Shown piece by piece: positions 14,197 to 24,545 of a DNA stretch of 64,000 nt (position 1 is the first letter of the stretch; every line of letters starts with the position of its first letter). The stretch lies in the NCBI GenBank assembly GCA_029964075.1, contig CM057142.1:263770-327769 (forward strand), written 5' to 3'. Under the pieces are notes generated by a model that saw only the letters and a program-made list of their open reading frames with translations, was not told the origin of the DNA and made no database searches. The translations under genes were made by a program, and so were the position numbers. This stretch comes from Patiria pectinifera (Eukaryota; Echinodermata; Asteroidea; Valvatida; Asterinidae).

Positions 14197-17100
14197 ATTT
14201 GCATGTTCCAGTCATGCGCGTGCACACATGTCGGACATGTGCACTTACACAGTGTATGTTGACCATTAGTCACAGCTGTGATTGGTCAAAAATGGGGGGC
14301 GGGGCTTACATGTATTGAATCAGTCTATTGGATGTACACAACTTGTGTGAAGCACTTCCCCTTATACATTACATTCAGCTTCAGTAGAAGACATTCAAAC
14401 GGGTGCATACCGATGTTCCCCAACACCGATGTTCCCCAATACCGATGTTCCCCGAAATCCTTACCCTATAACCCTAGCCCTAACCCTAACCGGGGTATTG
14501 GGGAACATAGGTACAGGTATTGGGGAACATCGCGTAGATCCCCATTCAAACTACAGGGTGAGTAAAAAAAAATGAAACCCAAATGTTGGGATCATTGTTT
14601 TAGTGAAGTTCTGCATGTAGCTATTGAAAAAATTAGGATATGAAAGCCCAAGTCATAAGCTTTCTTTCAGTACAAGAATCATTAAAATCACTCATGTACT
14701 TTTCAAGTTACGGAATTTTAAACACAAATACTGTTTTAAACTTCTGTGCACGGATCACAAAAAAGGTAAGTATTCTTTTAGCAAAATGAAAACAATTCTC
14801 ATAGGGATGTATGTGAATTGTTTTTGTTTTGCTGAAGGAACTCTTACCTTTTTTGTGATCTGTAGACAGAAGTTTAAAAAAGAAACGTGTTTAAAATTCC
14901 GTAACTTGAAAAGTACGTGAGTGATTTGAATGATTCTTGTAAAAAGCTTATTAAGTGAGCTTTCATATCCTAGATTTTGAAAGTGCTACATGCAGAACTT
15001 CACTAAAAAAATGGTCCCGACATTTGGGTTTCGTTTTTTTAACTCACCCTGTACAGTGCATCACCAAGCCACTTTTAACATTCATGGCCAACTTCTTACA
15101 TCAGTCATGTCAATTAATATCTTTGCGTTTTTCACTCTCCTGACCACGAGGCCACGGCACTCGGCTCTTGTTTCTGTAAAGGGAGAGAAATTCTAAAAAA
15201 TCTGAAGAAAAAAAAATCAACCAGAGATTTCGAGGCTCAGTGTGAAATTTTAATATCCGACAGATTTCTAGCCATCCAGCCGTCTTATTAGGAAAGTTGT
15301 TACTCTCATTTGGCACATCTGGAGATGGGACAAAATAATTGGATGCTCAGTTTCGAAAGCTGAGTAATTGCGATATGATTGCACCTGGGTACGCTCGCTG
15401 ACACGCTCGCTGACACGTGCCCAGATATCTGACTTCTTACTCAAGGTGCTGCTTGACGTCAGTGCTTCTTTCTGTTGTTTTTTTACTCCATTTCATCTGA
15501 TAGCAGGATTTCTTGGCCTGAGATGAATTTTGTTAGGGACCCCGGGTAAATATTTACGCAGGGGTGGTCTCGGCGTCAACAAAAAGCAAGTATCCGCAAG
15601 CGTCTGATAACGCAGGCCTGTGGAAATGACGGGTCTAAAGTGCACCGGGGGTTCATGCTTGTACGTTTGTCACCCGAAGTGGAACGTGTGGATCATGCTG
15701 AAAGTTAAAATGGAAAAAGACTGTGATTCTCGGAGCAGTTTTAGTCAAGCATTAGAAATTGGCATTCCAGTTTTGTTTTTTCTGTGCTGTGTAAAATAAA
15801 CAGTCATTTGTAAAATAAACATTACTGGTTCCTGTTATTTCCTAACCCAATAATGCTTGTGTCGCCCCAAATCCCCTGATTATGCTATGGGTATTTAAAT
15901 ATTGTTTTTCCTTGTTATTTTTCGGATCTTCACGGATGTCAGTTTCCCTGGTTTTGTGTGAAGTGGAAAACAACATCTGACTCAGATGGGTCACGCCAAA
16001 TATTGAGAAAAATGGCCGGTGTACTGGGTTGGGTGTTCCATTTCCATTAAAAATGCAAACGTTGGGCAGTGTGTGTACCCTGAATCCCTACTTGATTTGA
16101 CCTCACCAAGATCTGCAAATAAGGACCTGCTCGTAATATTCTCCGAATCAGACAATTTTGTTTTTTAATTGTTGAATGCATTTTCATTGTGAATATCATG
16201 TTTTATAGATACACCCTGATTCTGTTGTATAGAGACCGACCAAAACTAAGGCTTTCCAAAAAAATTTGAATATGCGATCATCAATCGAATATTCGAATAT
16301 CTTTTTCCTGTCTTGATCATTCAAAAACAAAAAATTACGCACATAAACACAAGACTGTGATGTTACTTCTAAATTTGCGGCATTTTATTGTCAGGTGCCA
16401 CTGTTTTTGACGGTAACTTTTTTGTCAACGGCGATTCATTGTTTCTATCCTTTTAGCAGGTTAAGCCCTCAACAATTATAAAATAGTTACTGCAAAACAT
16501 TCCTTATCGATCACTGCATGCATATTTCAACTGGCGCGCTCTGCGTGCAACTTTTGACCGGCGTGGCATGCAGTTGCAGCTGGCAGTTTGGAATATCCGA
16601 ATATTCGGTCAAACACATCAGTGTCGAGTAATTGAATTCTAAATTATTTCAAAATGGACAGCCCTAAACCTTAACCTTTCCACAGCCCACAAATCCCCCC
16701 CCCCCTCATGTGAAGGAGAGCTGAATAAACAGAATGTTTAATTTCCAAAAATCCATTTATTTTAGAGGGTCCTTATATCCGGCACTATTAAAATGGGCAT
16801 GTTCCTCACCTGTGAACAATCCTTCCAAAAAAAAAAAAATCTGTCAACAGATTCAGAGACCTGGGAACGGCCAACTCGGGAGGAAGAAGTCTCTTGATGC
16901 GTTGCTAGGCAACCACACACCATCGCTTCCCATCCAAGAAGACGGGAATAAAAACATCTTTTGGGGATTACATGTACGTCCAATTCACTTCATCTCCCCT
17001 GGGCTTGGAGAAACTGTAGCATGCAGTCCCATTCCAATTTCGACAAAGAGTAAAGGCTCGGGGGAAGGAAACGGAAGTGTGCTCTTCATCTCGGTTTTGT

Positions 17101-20100
17101 TTTTGTTTTTCCGTTGGCTTGTCGCCAGCGTGGGATTTCTGTTTGTCAGTGTTGATCAAGACGTTTCCGAGGAAATGTCAGACCGCCTTGTCAGGGATAA
17201 TCTGTGGGGGTTGACATTAAAAACGGTTTATTTGGTTTCATGGGGTCATGTCAGTCAGCGTACCATATTAATGGGTTATTAGGCATGATAGCAGTTATTC
17301 ACATGTATTTATTGTGTAGGTAATGAAGATTTTTTTTCCAAAAATGCCAATCCAGTTGGGAAAAATAAAGTGAAAAATGTGCACGGTTAATATGAAACGT
17401 TAAATAATTAATACAATAAAACAGTTTTCTAAACTTCATTTTTCGCTTTATTGTATGTTAAAGGGGCACTGCATCCTGAAATCCCCGAAAATTTCATGTT
17501 TTTGATTGTTTACTTATCCTATTTCAAACATCTGGTTGAAAGGAAACCAACCTAATGTCTTACCGTTCCCGAGAAAAGACGAAACCACTTAACATCGGAC
17601 ACGTCGGAGTATGATACGTGTTTCCTGTTGTTTTCATACCATGTACGATATGCGTAGTGTGTGTCTAGCACCGTGCTCACGAACAGCGGTGACCAATCAC
17701 CAATGCACAATATGTGATTTCTGACACGTCCGCAAACGGCGAACCCTTACGGCTGGAGTCACAACTAGCATGAACAGCCCGACTTTTTTGGGTCCCAAAA
17801 GTGGACCCCGAAAGTCGTTCTCACACGAATAACACAAGAATACTACAAAAGCGCCCAGTTTATAAAGGATAGTTGTGTGGGTGTTGATACATGTATCCTA
17901 CTTTTAAATGTTCTTTCCGATTAACATCATTTCGTTCAAAACGCGTTTTGTAGCCCAATTGGGCGTATTTCAGGACGCAGTGTCCCTTTAAACTGACTTT
18001 GGGCAGCTGGGAGAGAGCGGGATTCTAAAAGGGAACAAAATATCATTTTATTGCATTTTGGAAATAAAATCTTTAAGTATAAATAACCAATAATGTGCTT
18101 CATAATGCTGATTAATATTGCAAACGTTCCAGAGGCTTTCTCAGTAACCTTGGTCGTACAGATTCACAGCTCGATGCTGCCATTTTAGCAAAAATACATA
18201 ACTTTGTACAGCTGTCTTTGTCCCCACAGGTCCTTCATGTACTCCTGAACGAGAAGAAATTATATACATTGTATCAGTATATAATAATTCTGTTTGCAAG
18301 ACTTAACCCACAATCTACAGAATGACCTACAAATTCTATGACTTTTCTGGACCCCTTTTTTTTTCGAAGGAAATTTTTTTGTAGCATGAATTGTTGTTCA
18401 TCCAGCTTTAGACGGAATCCAGTTGTACAACGTATAAAATTGCATGTATGCTTGTTTAAAATCCTAATCACAAATGACATTTCGTAGATTGAGCAACACA
18501 CCACACCCCCCCCCCACATCTTTCGTTTTGGCATCGTGCAAGTTTTGATTGTCTCTTCCTTAATTATTCTAGGCAGCCCTGATCAATAGTGTCAGTATCA
18601 GTTATTGACTCGCAATTAACCCTGTGACATCCCCCCTTATCCCCCCCCCAAGTAACCTCTCTGGATTTGCCCTTGTTACCAACTCTGCCTGAAAGCATTG
18701 GTCACCTCCCTTAGAAGTTATCTGAATGTGTACAAGCAGTAAAAGTGACAGACATTGTGTCTCTCTCATCCTTTTTCCTATATTTTGTTAGGGTTTTAAC
18801 CACGGGTACGTGGCCATAAGCCAGCGGCGGTCTGTCCTACAGCAGAACACGCTGGATCAAACTGGAGTTCGGTTATCTGAATGTGTACAAGCAGTAAAAG
18901 TGACAGACATTTCCCTCTTTATTTTGTTAGGGTTTTGAACCCCGGGGTACAGCCATAAGCCAGCGGTCAGTTACGTGGCAGAACATGCTGGATCAAACTG
19001 GAGCTGGCCAGCTTCTGTCTGTCTACCCAGTGCATGGCAGCCGCCATCCCTACAGCCAGACAAAACAGCCTCCAGTGCACTCTACCTCATCCAATGCCTC
19101 CGTCAACTCAACCACAGCAACCTCAATGCCCCTCACGCTGACTGCCGTGCCAGACACAACTCAGACATCCTTGGATGAGATTGAGGCTGTTGCCTCTGGA
19201 GATGATGACGACAGTAGCAGCAGTTCCAGCGATTGGCGGGGTCCGTATGACGGAGAGTTGCCCTTCGGAGCCGTGGATGCCAATGAGCCGTTCTTCTGTT
19301 TCAACCCTTGTGAGTTCATGTGGTCTTCTGTTTTCCATTGTATTACTGTGTGTTTTTCCCTGATAATCTATAAAACCATAGACTGCTTGCGTGGATTTGA
19401 GCAATACATAGGCAGGATGGTTCAGAACTTTACATGGAGTAATAGGCAGGGTGGTTTTGGGCTGAACATAGTATAGTAGGAAAGTTGGTTTGGGGTGGTA
19501 GTAGTGGAACAGGGATTTATCGGTTAAGGTTTTATGAGAGAGGAGACGGTTAAGAACTATGGAATTGAATTTGCTCAATGCAACAAGGTTCGTGGCTCAG
19601 ATCAACTGTTCACTGTTTATCAACAAAATTGACCTGAAAATTCCATGTGAGATTTGTTTTCGGTTTTAGCAGGGTGACTGTTAACTTACATACTCAGGAG
19701 CGGATCTAGCTTTCAGGAAACGGGGTGGTTGATGTCAAGGTGGAGGGGTTTGAGTGATGGTTTGCTTAGATCCGCTACTGATACTGATACTATTTTGGTT
19801 TGACCTTTACAGCCAGAGAGTATGCCAGGATGGTGTTTGAGCCAATTCACTCCGGTAATCTGCTGACGTTACATGGTCTGCAGTCAATGTGCCAGTTGGA
19901 AGAAACCAGTGTCCGTCAGCATCTGCAGTTTATGAGGAGCTGTTACACCAACACGAAGGGGGAATGCTGTCACAGCTGGTCAATCGGAAACTATGTGGCA
20001 CTGCTGAACAACCGTTCCAGCTGCGCAGAGATAACGGCGGGTGACGTGGCAGAAACCCTGGAATTGCTGCAGAAATGCTCCCACTTCTATCGCAGCCGGA

Positions 20101-22787
20101 CCTTGCTGCCTGACTGTTGGGAGACAAGGAAATTGAGACCGTGCCCAACCAACATCCACCAGGACTGCATCCGCTATGATGCTGTCTACTCCATCATGCA
20201 TTACCTGGCTGACGTGGAGTTCCTGAGTGTGGAGAAGCCAAATAACGTCCGTGTGCAAAACGCCATGGTCATCCTCCCTGTGCATGCTGGGAACGACATG
20301 CGGGAGGTCTACGAGGACATCTTCCAAGATAAGGAAGTGGAGAACTCGGAGGTTCGAGTGACGGGATTGTTCTTCAACCTCAAGTACGATCTGTTCGGCG
20401 AGCATCTCACCGCCGAGGCGTTGTATCCGTGCCTTGGAGTGGTGATCATCATCTTGCTGATGTGGATCTACATTGGATCGTTGTTTATCACCGTTATGAC
20501 AGTGCTGAGTATGGCCATGTCACTTATTCTGGCCTATTTCTTCTACCGTGTCGTCTTTGGGATTCCCTTCTTCCCATTCATGAACCTGACCACCGTTATC
20601 CTCCTGGTGGGCATTGGAGCCGATGACGCATTTGTCTACTGTGACATCTGGAAGCGTACCCGTCTAGACCACGTCAACACCCCTCACGTTCTGGTGGTCT
20701 TGGACACACTGCGGCATGCCGCGGTGTCCATGTTCGTCACCAGTCTGACGACGGCGTCCGCTTTCTTTGCCAACACCATCAGCAGCATCACCTCCATTAA
20801 ATGCTTCGGCATTTTCGCAGGGACAACTATCCTTGTCAACTGTTTCTTCACCGTCACCTGGTTGCCTGCCGTTGTCACCATTTATGACCATTACTTTGAC
20901 GGATTCTCCTCCCTCAGGAAAGACACGAGGGAGTACAGAACCTACAAATGGAAACACTTGTGGTGCACTCGTATCGTCTGCTATGTGCACAAAATCAAGT
21001 ATGCCGTGAGCGAATGGTCCCGCATTTTCTTTGACAAGATTTTACCTTGCGTTGTGGTCAAACTGCGGTACATGTGGCTGCTCACCTTAAGCACGCTTAC
21101 CCTGGGTGGATTCATTCTGATCTTCTTAAACCCAAAGCTTCAGTTGCCCACTCTTCCTGAATTCCAATTGTTTCGCTCGCTGCACCCATTCGAGCGATAC
21201 GATTTCATCTACAAAGATATGTTCTGGTTTGAAAAGGTCAACAGTACAGGGTCACAGGTTTACGCTCATTTGCCTTTAACAATTGTCTGGGGTATTCAGC
21301 CTAAAGATAATGGCAATCCCCTGGACCCGGACAACCGCGGCACCATCACTTTTGATGAGACATTTAACCTTGCTCTGCCGGACTCCCAGCAGTGGCTTAT
21401 GAAATTCTGTGCCAGGTTACGTAACCACACTTTTTACTTTCCAACCTCAGGGCTGCAATTCAAAAACTGTTTTATAGAGAACTTCAAGACCTGGATGCAG
21501 TCTAGAAACTGTCTCGACCCCGAAACGGGGGAAAGTCACAGACCATGCTGCCAGGAAAGCGCATTTCCGTATTCTCAAGACGTCTTTGAGACATGTCTCA
21601 AGGAAGCAGTTAGTGTACTGTACCATGAGTTCCCAGTGGCCTTCTCAAAATACACCCCGGGGCCTCGTTTCAGTGGCCCCGAAGACAAAATTGTGGCTGC
21701 CATTGTTGAGTTTGACAGCACACAGACTTTCACATACTCTTTTGAACAAATCAAATCGTTTTGGACCAGATTTGACGCTTGGGTGAACTCAGAGATGAAA
21801 AACGCTCCCCCAGCCATGCAGCATGGATGGTTCACAAGCTTCTTGGATTTCTATGATCTCCAGGACAACTTGGCCCACGGTACGCCCATTGCTCTAGGCA
21901 TGTCCATCATCATCTCTACCTGTGTCATGTTTGTGACCACCCAGAGTCTCCTGATCAGTCTCTACGCCATCCTGTCTATATCCGGCACCATATGTGTCAC
22001 CATCGGGGCCTTGGTGCTTCTGGGCTGGCAGCTCAACATTCTGGAATCTGTCATCTTGTCCGTCGCGGTGGGGCTGTCTGTTGACTTCACGGTCCACTAC
22101 GGCGTGGCTTACAGGATTGCACCGGAGAAGGACAGGGAGTCGCGGGTGGTGTTCTCTCTGGGCCGCATGGGATCTGCAATCACCATGGCTGCCCTGACCA
22201 CGTTTGTGGCAGGTGCCCTGATGATGCCATCGGCCATCCTGTCCTACACCCAGATGGGTACCTTCCTCATGCTAATTATGTCCATCAGCTGGGTGTTCTC
22301 AACCTTCTACTTTCAGTCCCTGTGCCGCACCATCGGCCCCGAGGGTTCCTTGGGTCAGTTCCTACTCCCGGGCAGTACCTGCTGCGCTCAGAGAAAGAAC
22401 ACCATCAGAGCAGTCGAATATTCAGAGGTTATCCATTCTCATTCCTCGGAGGTGCCCAGCTCAGGTGAGTCACATGAACTGGAACCCCTCAGCTCCTTTG
22501 CAGCATCAGATCTGAGCTCACCTAGTACCAGTTCCCTGGGCGCCTGCAACAAATTCTCCCGCCATCTGGGAGTTGCCCCGCATTGCCCGCACCACCACAG
22601 GGCCAGGCACAGGCCCGAGAGACCGCTGGTCCCAGTCCCTGGCCCTGCTCATTCGGAGGTGGTATGGGAGGGAACCAGCGGGTTTGTGACCCGGCTCTAC
22701 CAGCCAGTGCCTCAAAGTGAACCATCCCCGTCGGCTATTCTTCCAAACAGGAATCCAAATATTCCCGACATCTGGGTAAAAATGTGA
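3187..22787 (+). CDS. DISP: Dispatched (Hedgehog-release RND/SSD transporter), four-exon model
   Basis: Join 3187-3281, 4781-4904, 18931-19309, 19813-22787 gives about 1190 residues; phases agree at every junction. The family (DISP1/2, fly Disp) is a 12-span plasma-membrane protein related to Patched and RND pumps that exports cholesterol-modified Hedgehog. Visible landmarks: TM1 around residues 41-63, then LPDFVDP and GFEPRGT (from residue 74), a cysteine-rich first extracellular loop, the sterol-sensing domain with GIGADD (466-471), the second RND-like half with SVAVGLSVDF (Asp957), and a low-complexity cytoplasmic tail. The paired intramembrane aspartates expected for cation-driven transport are all present. 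Length is close to fly Disp and shorter than human DISP1. Exons 2-4 are certain; exon 1 is a proposal. The family call is very secure, DISP1 versus DISP2 cannot be assigned, and the gene may be the single pro-ortholog. Confidence 0.9.
3282..4780 (+). other. Proposed Dispatched intron 1
   Basis: Contains a family D repeat (about 3918-4262, see 5150-5460 and 12560-12800) and a TACCGGTACATGTACATGTA run near 4155. No exon-like segment was found between. Confidence 0.4.
3918..4262. repeat. Dispersed repeat family D (copy 1)
   Basis: Shares the order 'ttaaa..gt.g...tcatgctattttt.gagttg', 'cttttaaatgagacatca', 'aattattac', 'ggctggttc..accc.caatcag' with 5150-5460 and 12560-12800. In this copy the arms gttgactggttc and gaaccagtcaac flank the ACATGTAC core. 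Nonautonomous, unclassified. Confidence 0.6.
4781..4904 (+). CDS. DISP: Dispatched exon 2: first transmembrane segment
   Basis: Pyrimidine-rich acceptor ending ttgcag before 4781 and a perfect gtaagt donor after 4904. One base completes the preceding codon, then 41 codons encode YARLISQHP, a strongly hydrophobic span, and LPDFVDPVA. Vertebrate DISP1 has the same arrangement: TM1, then a Pro-Asp-Phe-x-Asp-Pro motif, then GFEPRGT. Ends in phase 0, as needed by exon 3. Confidence 0.88.
5150..5460. repeat. Dispersed repeat family D (copy 2)
   Basis: Degenerate copy of the repeat at 3918-4262 with gaaagagacttcaaccgaaa and ggctggttcacgccccacaa; inside Dispatched intron 2. Confidence 0.55.
5522..6046 (+). 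mobile_element. TTAA-type MITE, family E (copy 1)
   Basis: Ends ttaaagggaaaatacaacat and ttgcaaatg-type arms ending ctctttaaag. Internal palindrome ctggtcagtcgaccag. Two further copies at 51301-51825 (+) and 33951-34493 (inverted). TTAA at both tips suggests a piggyBac-like target preference. Confidence 0.7.
6743..7095 (+). repeat. Short interspersed 18-mer repeat cluster
   Basis: Four copies of gcct(c/g)aatcctgcaaaat in about 350 bp (from 6748, 6812, 6872, 7069) with unequal spacers. A related aggattttg motif recurs near 57115. Degenerate minisatellite or remnants of one element. Confidence 0.6.
7283..7400 (+). mobile_element. tRNA-derived SINE head with ATTGTTC tail
   Basis: Pol III A-box-like ggtccagtggttacggt and B-box-like gggttcaaaccctg at the usual spacing, followed by four ATTGTTC repeats as a tail. 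Short, 3' truncated SINE. Confidence 0.6.
7630..7868 (+). mobile_element. 5'-truncated SINE body
   Basis: Carries the shared SINE body text gcaagact...caattgcctctctcc and ggagtataaatgggtacctg, then taaagcgctttgaga and an AT-rich tail. The same body is seen at 27050-27171 and 55480-55545. The tRNA head is missing. Confidence 0.65.
8565..10830 (+). mobile_element. hAT-like element interrupted by a repeat array
   Basis: Compared with the intact element at 24546-24971, the left part (gtgtgcatttatggatag ... aaacccaaccccaaac) ends near 8650 and the right part (cctggttttcattttg ... gaagttact ... acccgatcccataatctg) resumes near 10555. The three-copy array lies between. Split element, so insertion order is array after hAT. 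Confidence 0.6.
8661..10555. repeat. Three-copy tandem array (about 0.63 kb units)
   Basis: Units at about 8661-9300, 9300-9925 and 9926-10555. Each opens with ttcatttcagaaacatttat (or a variant) and ends with ttaatcgaggtgaaatat. Read on the minus strand this is a retroelement-like 3' end with a (GAAAT)n tail. Units 1 and 3 are nearly identical (offset 1251) while unit 2 differs by many one-base indels. Open frames of about 100-146 codons occur on both strands, low complexity and probably not coding. Confidence 0.8.
11300..11545 (-). repeat. Dispersed repeat H with internal tandem duplication
   Basis: Two tandem copies of a block containing agggaaacacaaagcattgt and cctcgagagtatagtaaaac (about 11407-11461 and 11490-11543). 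The same sequence in the other orientation occurs at 52135-52335 and 53810-53985. Confidence 0.65.
12560..12800. repeat. Dispersed repeat family D (copy 3)
   Basis: Third copy, with gaatgagacatcaaccaaaa and ggctggttcctgacccacaa, followed by A- and C-rich simple tracts. Confidence 0.55.
13557..13902. mobile_element. MITE, CAGGGTG-terminus family (copy 2)
   Basis: TA-CAGGGTGAGACAAAATGATC at left, gatcgttctgactcaccctg-TA at right. It encloses a perfect 21-bp inverted repeat (13650-13670 and 13685-13705, gaggtgacctcagtaaggc). Confidence 0.75.
13950..14192 (+). mobile_element. LINE 3' end (reverse-transcriptase C-terminal tail)
   Basis: Frame from about 13970 reads GSKSLGDKSFSIAGPKLWNT then IPINIRDVPSLTIFKKRLKS, the typical end of L2/CR1-like RT proteins (LWN-x-(L/I)P...-F...LK). 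A TTA microsatellite tail follows (14168-14192). 5' truncated. Confidence 0.75.
14400..14545 (+). repeat. GATGTTCCCC(A)AA-x-ACC minisatellite with inverted copies
   Basis: Three direct copies of accgatgttcccc are followed by inverted copies (attggggaacat). Between them lie about two CCCTAA units next to ccctataaccctagc. The telomere-like motif is too short to be a telomere relic. Confidence 0.6.
14554..15051. mobile_element. Fully palindromic MITE, CAGGGTG family (copy 3)
   Basis: TA-CAGGGTGAGTAAAAA left, aactcaccctg-TA right. The arms pair over most of the 498 bp (for example gtgaagttctgcatgtagc against gctacatgcagaacttcac, and ggatatgaaag against ctttcatatcc). It would fold into one long hairpin. 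Confidence 0.85.
17458..17992. mobile_element. TTAA-type MITE (aaaggggcactgcatcctg ends)
   Basis: TTAAAGGGGCACTGCATCCT at left and caggacgcagtgtcccttta at right, TTAA at both tips. Interior is unique, with no transposase. Confidence 0.75.
18717..18871 (+). pseudogene. DISP: Decayed tandem copy of the Dispatched exon 3 start
   Basis: The block from gttatctgaatgtgtacaag through the acceptor and the first ~78 bases of exon 3 occurs twice, here and from 18872. In this copy ggttttaaccacgggtacgt has lost the GFEPRG frame by small indels and no donor follows, so it is a pseudoexon. It still keeps ttttgttag and ataagccagcgg. Confidence 0.8.
18931..19309 (+). CDS. DISP: Dispatched exon 3: start of first extracellular loop
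   Basis: Follows ttttgttag and begins GFEPRGTAISQRSVTWQNM, the hallmark Dispatched sequence after TM1. The rest is a Ser/Thr-rich loop with a short acidic tract, a serine run and then FFCFNP. It ends with one base before gtgagt at 19310; that T joins CC of exon 4 to give Ser. No RxxR/RxKR furin-type site is visible in the loop. A decayed copy of the first ~78 bases of this exon lies immediately upstream. Confidence 0.9.
19310..19812 (+). other. Dispatched intron 3
   Basis: GT-AG intron of 503 bp. It includes a small remnant with ggagcggatctagc and tagatccgctactg arms (19693-19780), related to the gatcca-ended elements at 52552 and 58330. Confidence 0.75.
19813..22787 (+). CDS. DISP: Dispatched exon 4: SSD and second RND half, stop
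   Basis: About 990 codons in one exon after acceptor cctttacag (the apparent ATG at 19800 is intronic). It starts REYARMVFEP; conserved loop cysteines follow (CCHSW, NNRSSC, LPDCW), then five spans of the sterol-sensing domain with GIGADDAFVYCDIW, a second extracellular loop (HPFERYD, TPGPRFSGPEDK), and the C-terminal membrane block with LGWQLNILESV, SVAVGLSVDF and HYGVAYR. The tail after about codon 850 of the exon is Ser/Pro/His-rich, unlike any domain. No frameshift or stop interrupts it. GC is clearly above the flanking DNA, as expected for coding sequence. Confidence 0.96.
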
Positions 22788-23283
22788 ATTGCCATGAAAT
22801 TCTGGATTATTCATGATTTGTAACTTTTTTGATTGGGTATTTTGGTCAGTTTTGCTTGGAGGCAGAGGACCATCGGAACACCTTTTGATTATAAATTTGA
22901 TGGTTGCAATTTGAAAGGGGAGAAGGTTTAATTTTACTTAACTTTACTAGACCTGTGTTACTTCCTTAAGTTGCAAAGAGGTGTGTCATATCAAAACACA
23001 TGCATGTCAGACATTTTTCCGACATTTATCATGCTTGTGATTGGTCGCAAAAAAGGGGGTGGGACTTATATTGGTCTTTTCACCCTAGTTAACTTTTATA
23101 ATTAATTAAATTAAAAGATTTGCTGAACGACTTCAATGGAAATCATACCAAACCTGAGCATTTGCTTTGAGTGAGCTCAACCTATACCTTCGATTCGATA
23201 CGGTTTAGCAGTGCCCTGTTTTACATAACTCAATAGAACTTGTATCACATTGTATTACATTGTATTTACTCATGGACGAAATT

Positions 23284-23289
23284 AATAAA
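23284..23289 (+). terminator. Candidate Dispatched poly(A) signal
   Basis: AATAAA about 500 bases after the stop codon at 22787, the first such hexamer downstream on the + strand. Further AATAAA hexamers follow near 23621 and 24030, so the true 3' end is uncertain. Confidence 0.3.
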
Positions 23290-23546
23290 AGCTTAAGTGC
23301 TGGGCGGTTTAGGGCGGTATAAGGAGTAACAGGTAGGGCGGTTTGGGGCGGTACAGGGACTAACCCTCCCTCCCTCAGTAACCCTATGGGTCAAAATCTA
23401 TTACGTTACAATTTTGAAAAGGTCTGTAAACTGGCCTCATATTGGTACAATTGACAGGTTAAAATGGCTGCTACTCAAGCTGTACCAGTATTAATGGTCA
23501 CCCTATCTATCAAACCACTTAGGCTTTGGCAGTTATGGGGTGTAAT

Positions 23547-23852
23547 GGGCCTTATTCACGAGTCGGCCATATTGAATTGAAAGTGAGGTGAAATCTTAAT
23601 TCTTTGAACTTGCGAAGAGAAATAAAACCAAGTTAATTTCTAATTAATTCCAGTCTGCTTCAATGATTAATTTAAAATTTGTAAATAAACAGTCCCTTAT
23701 GTTTAAAGCCAGATTTAAAAGAAAAATTACAGTAAATAAGGCTGCATTGTGCCTGCATAAATAGTCTGGCGCCATCCCATTCAACAGTTAACAATTAATG
23801 AAGTGCATTCAGGGAACTTGACAAAAATGGCCAACATGTGAATAAGGCCCAC
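23547..23852. mobile_element. MITE with gggccttattcac ends
   Basis: Left arm gggccttattcacgagtcgg ccatatt pairs with the right arm aatggccaacatgtgaataaggccc. About 306 bp, no ORF. Confidence 0.65.
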
Positions 23853-24545
23853 CCATAGGGGTTTCTGGTAGTTAGTGACCAGCCTGTACAAGAGCTATTT
23901 AGAGAGGTACCTAGGGGCTAGGTTTTTGACAGTTTGTGATAGTTACAAGTATAGGATGGCTTAACCAATGGGTTAGAGTCATCACCCAAACTCTTTTTTC
24001 GTTTTGTTACAAGGCTCTGCTAGGGTAACAATAAAGCTATCAATTAAATAATCTTGCCTCGAAACATCTCACAAACTACTCAATTGCAGCCAGTACTACA
24101 TGTATATGGCCCTAGGTGAAATTATGGAAAATGTTTTGTGTCATTATGATTTTATTGGTAGGGCTGGTTCCATATTGACTTACATGTACTGCTTATTAAT
24201 TGTTTTACAGCTTCTGCTTTAAAAAAAAATATTTACATTACTTTACACAAATTAATTGCAGATAATGCAGTTTTTTGCTCTAAGCTGGAAACAAATATGT
24301 TTGCAACATTGTTTTATTTTAATTTTAAATGCTTCAATTCTTTATATTATTTAATTGCAAAACTCATTGCTCCCCGTTTTATATGGTTGTTGCAATTGCA
24401 GGTTTCCTTGTGCTGTAAATTTTTTTGCGGGTGTTTTGGACACATTAGGTAATGTGGGTATGAATTGGCTTGCGTAGGCTACATATGTTTTGTGTTCAGA
24501 ATTTGGGTGCAGCCATATTGTTAGAACTCTGCACTGTATGTACAC

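Larger units (their letters stand above)
4905..18930 (+). other. Dispatched intron 2 (14 kb), repeat-rich
   Basis: No exon-like reading frame was found. It contains repeat families D and E, a minisatellite-like 18-mer set (6743-7095), SINE pieces (7290-7868), a three-copy array (8661-10555), palindromic MITEs (13557-13902, 14554-15051, 17458-17992), and a LINE end (13950-14192). Repeat-poor stretches remain at 12240-12545 and 15290-15700. Long early introns in developmental genes often hold enhancers; nothing here proves that. Confidence 0.7.

Noticed and set aside
14466-14492. Telomere-like CCCTAA repeats
   Set aside because: Only about two units, embedded in a local minisatellite; too short to indicate a telomere or fusion point.
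16734-17282. 182-codon open frame in Dispatched intron 2
   Set aside because: Low-complexity residue make-up, no recognisable domain, and no splice-compatible boundaries matching the neighbouring exons. Chance open frame.
19800-19812. ATG at 19800 as the start of a separate Dispatched-like gene
   Set aside because: It precedes a good acceptor (cctttacag), and the upstream exons at 4781 and 18931 supply the expected TM1 and loop in phase.
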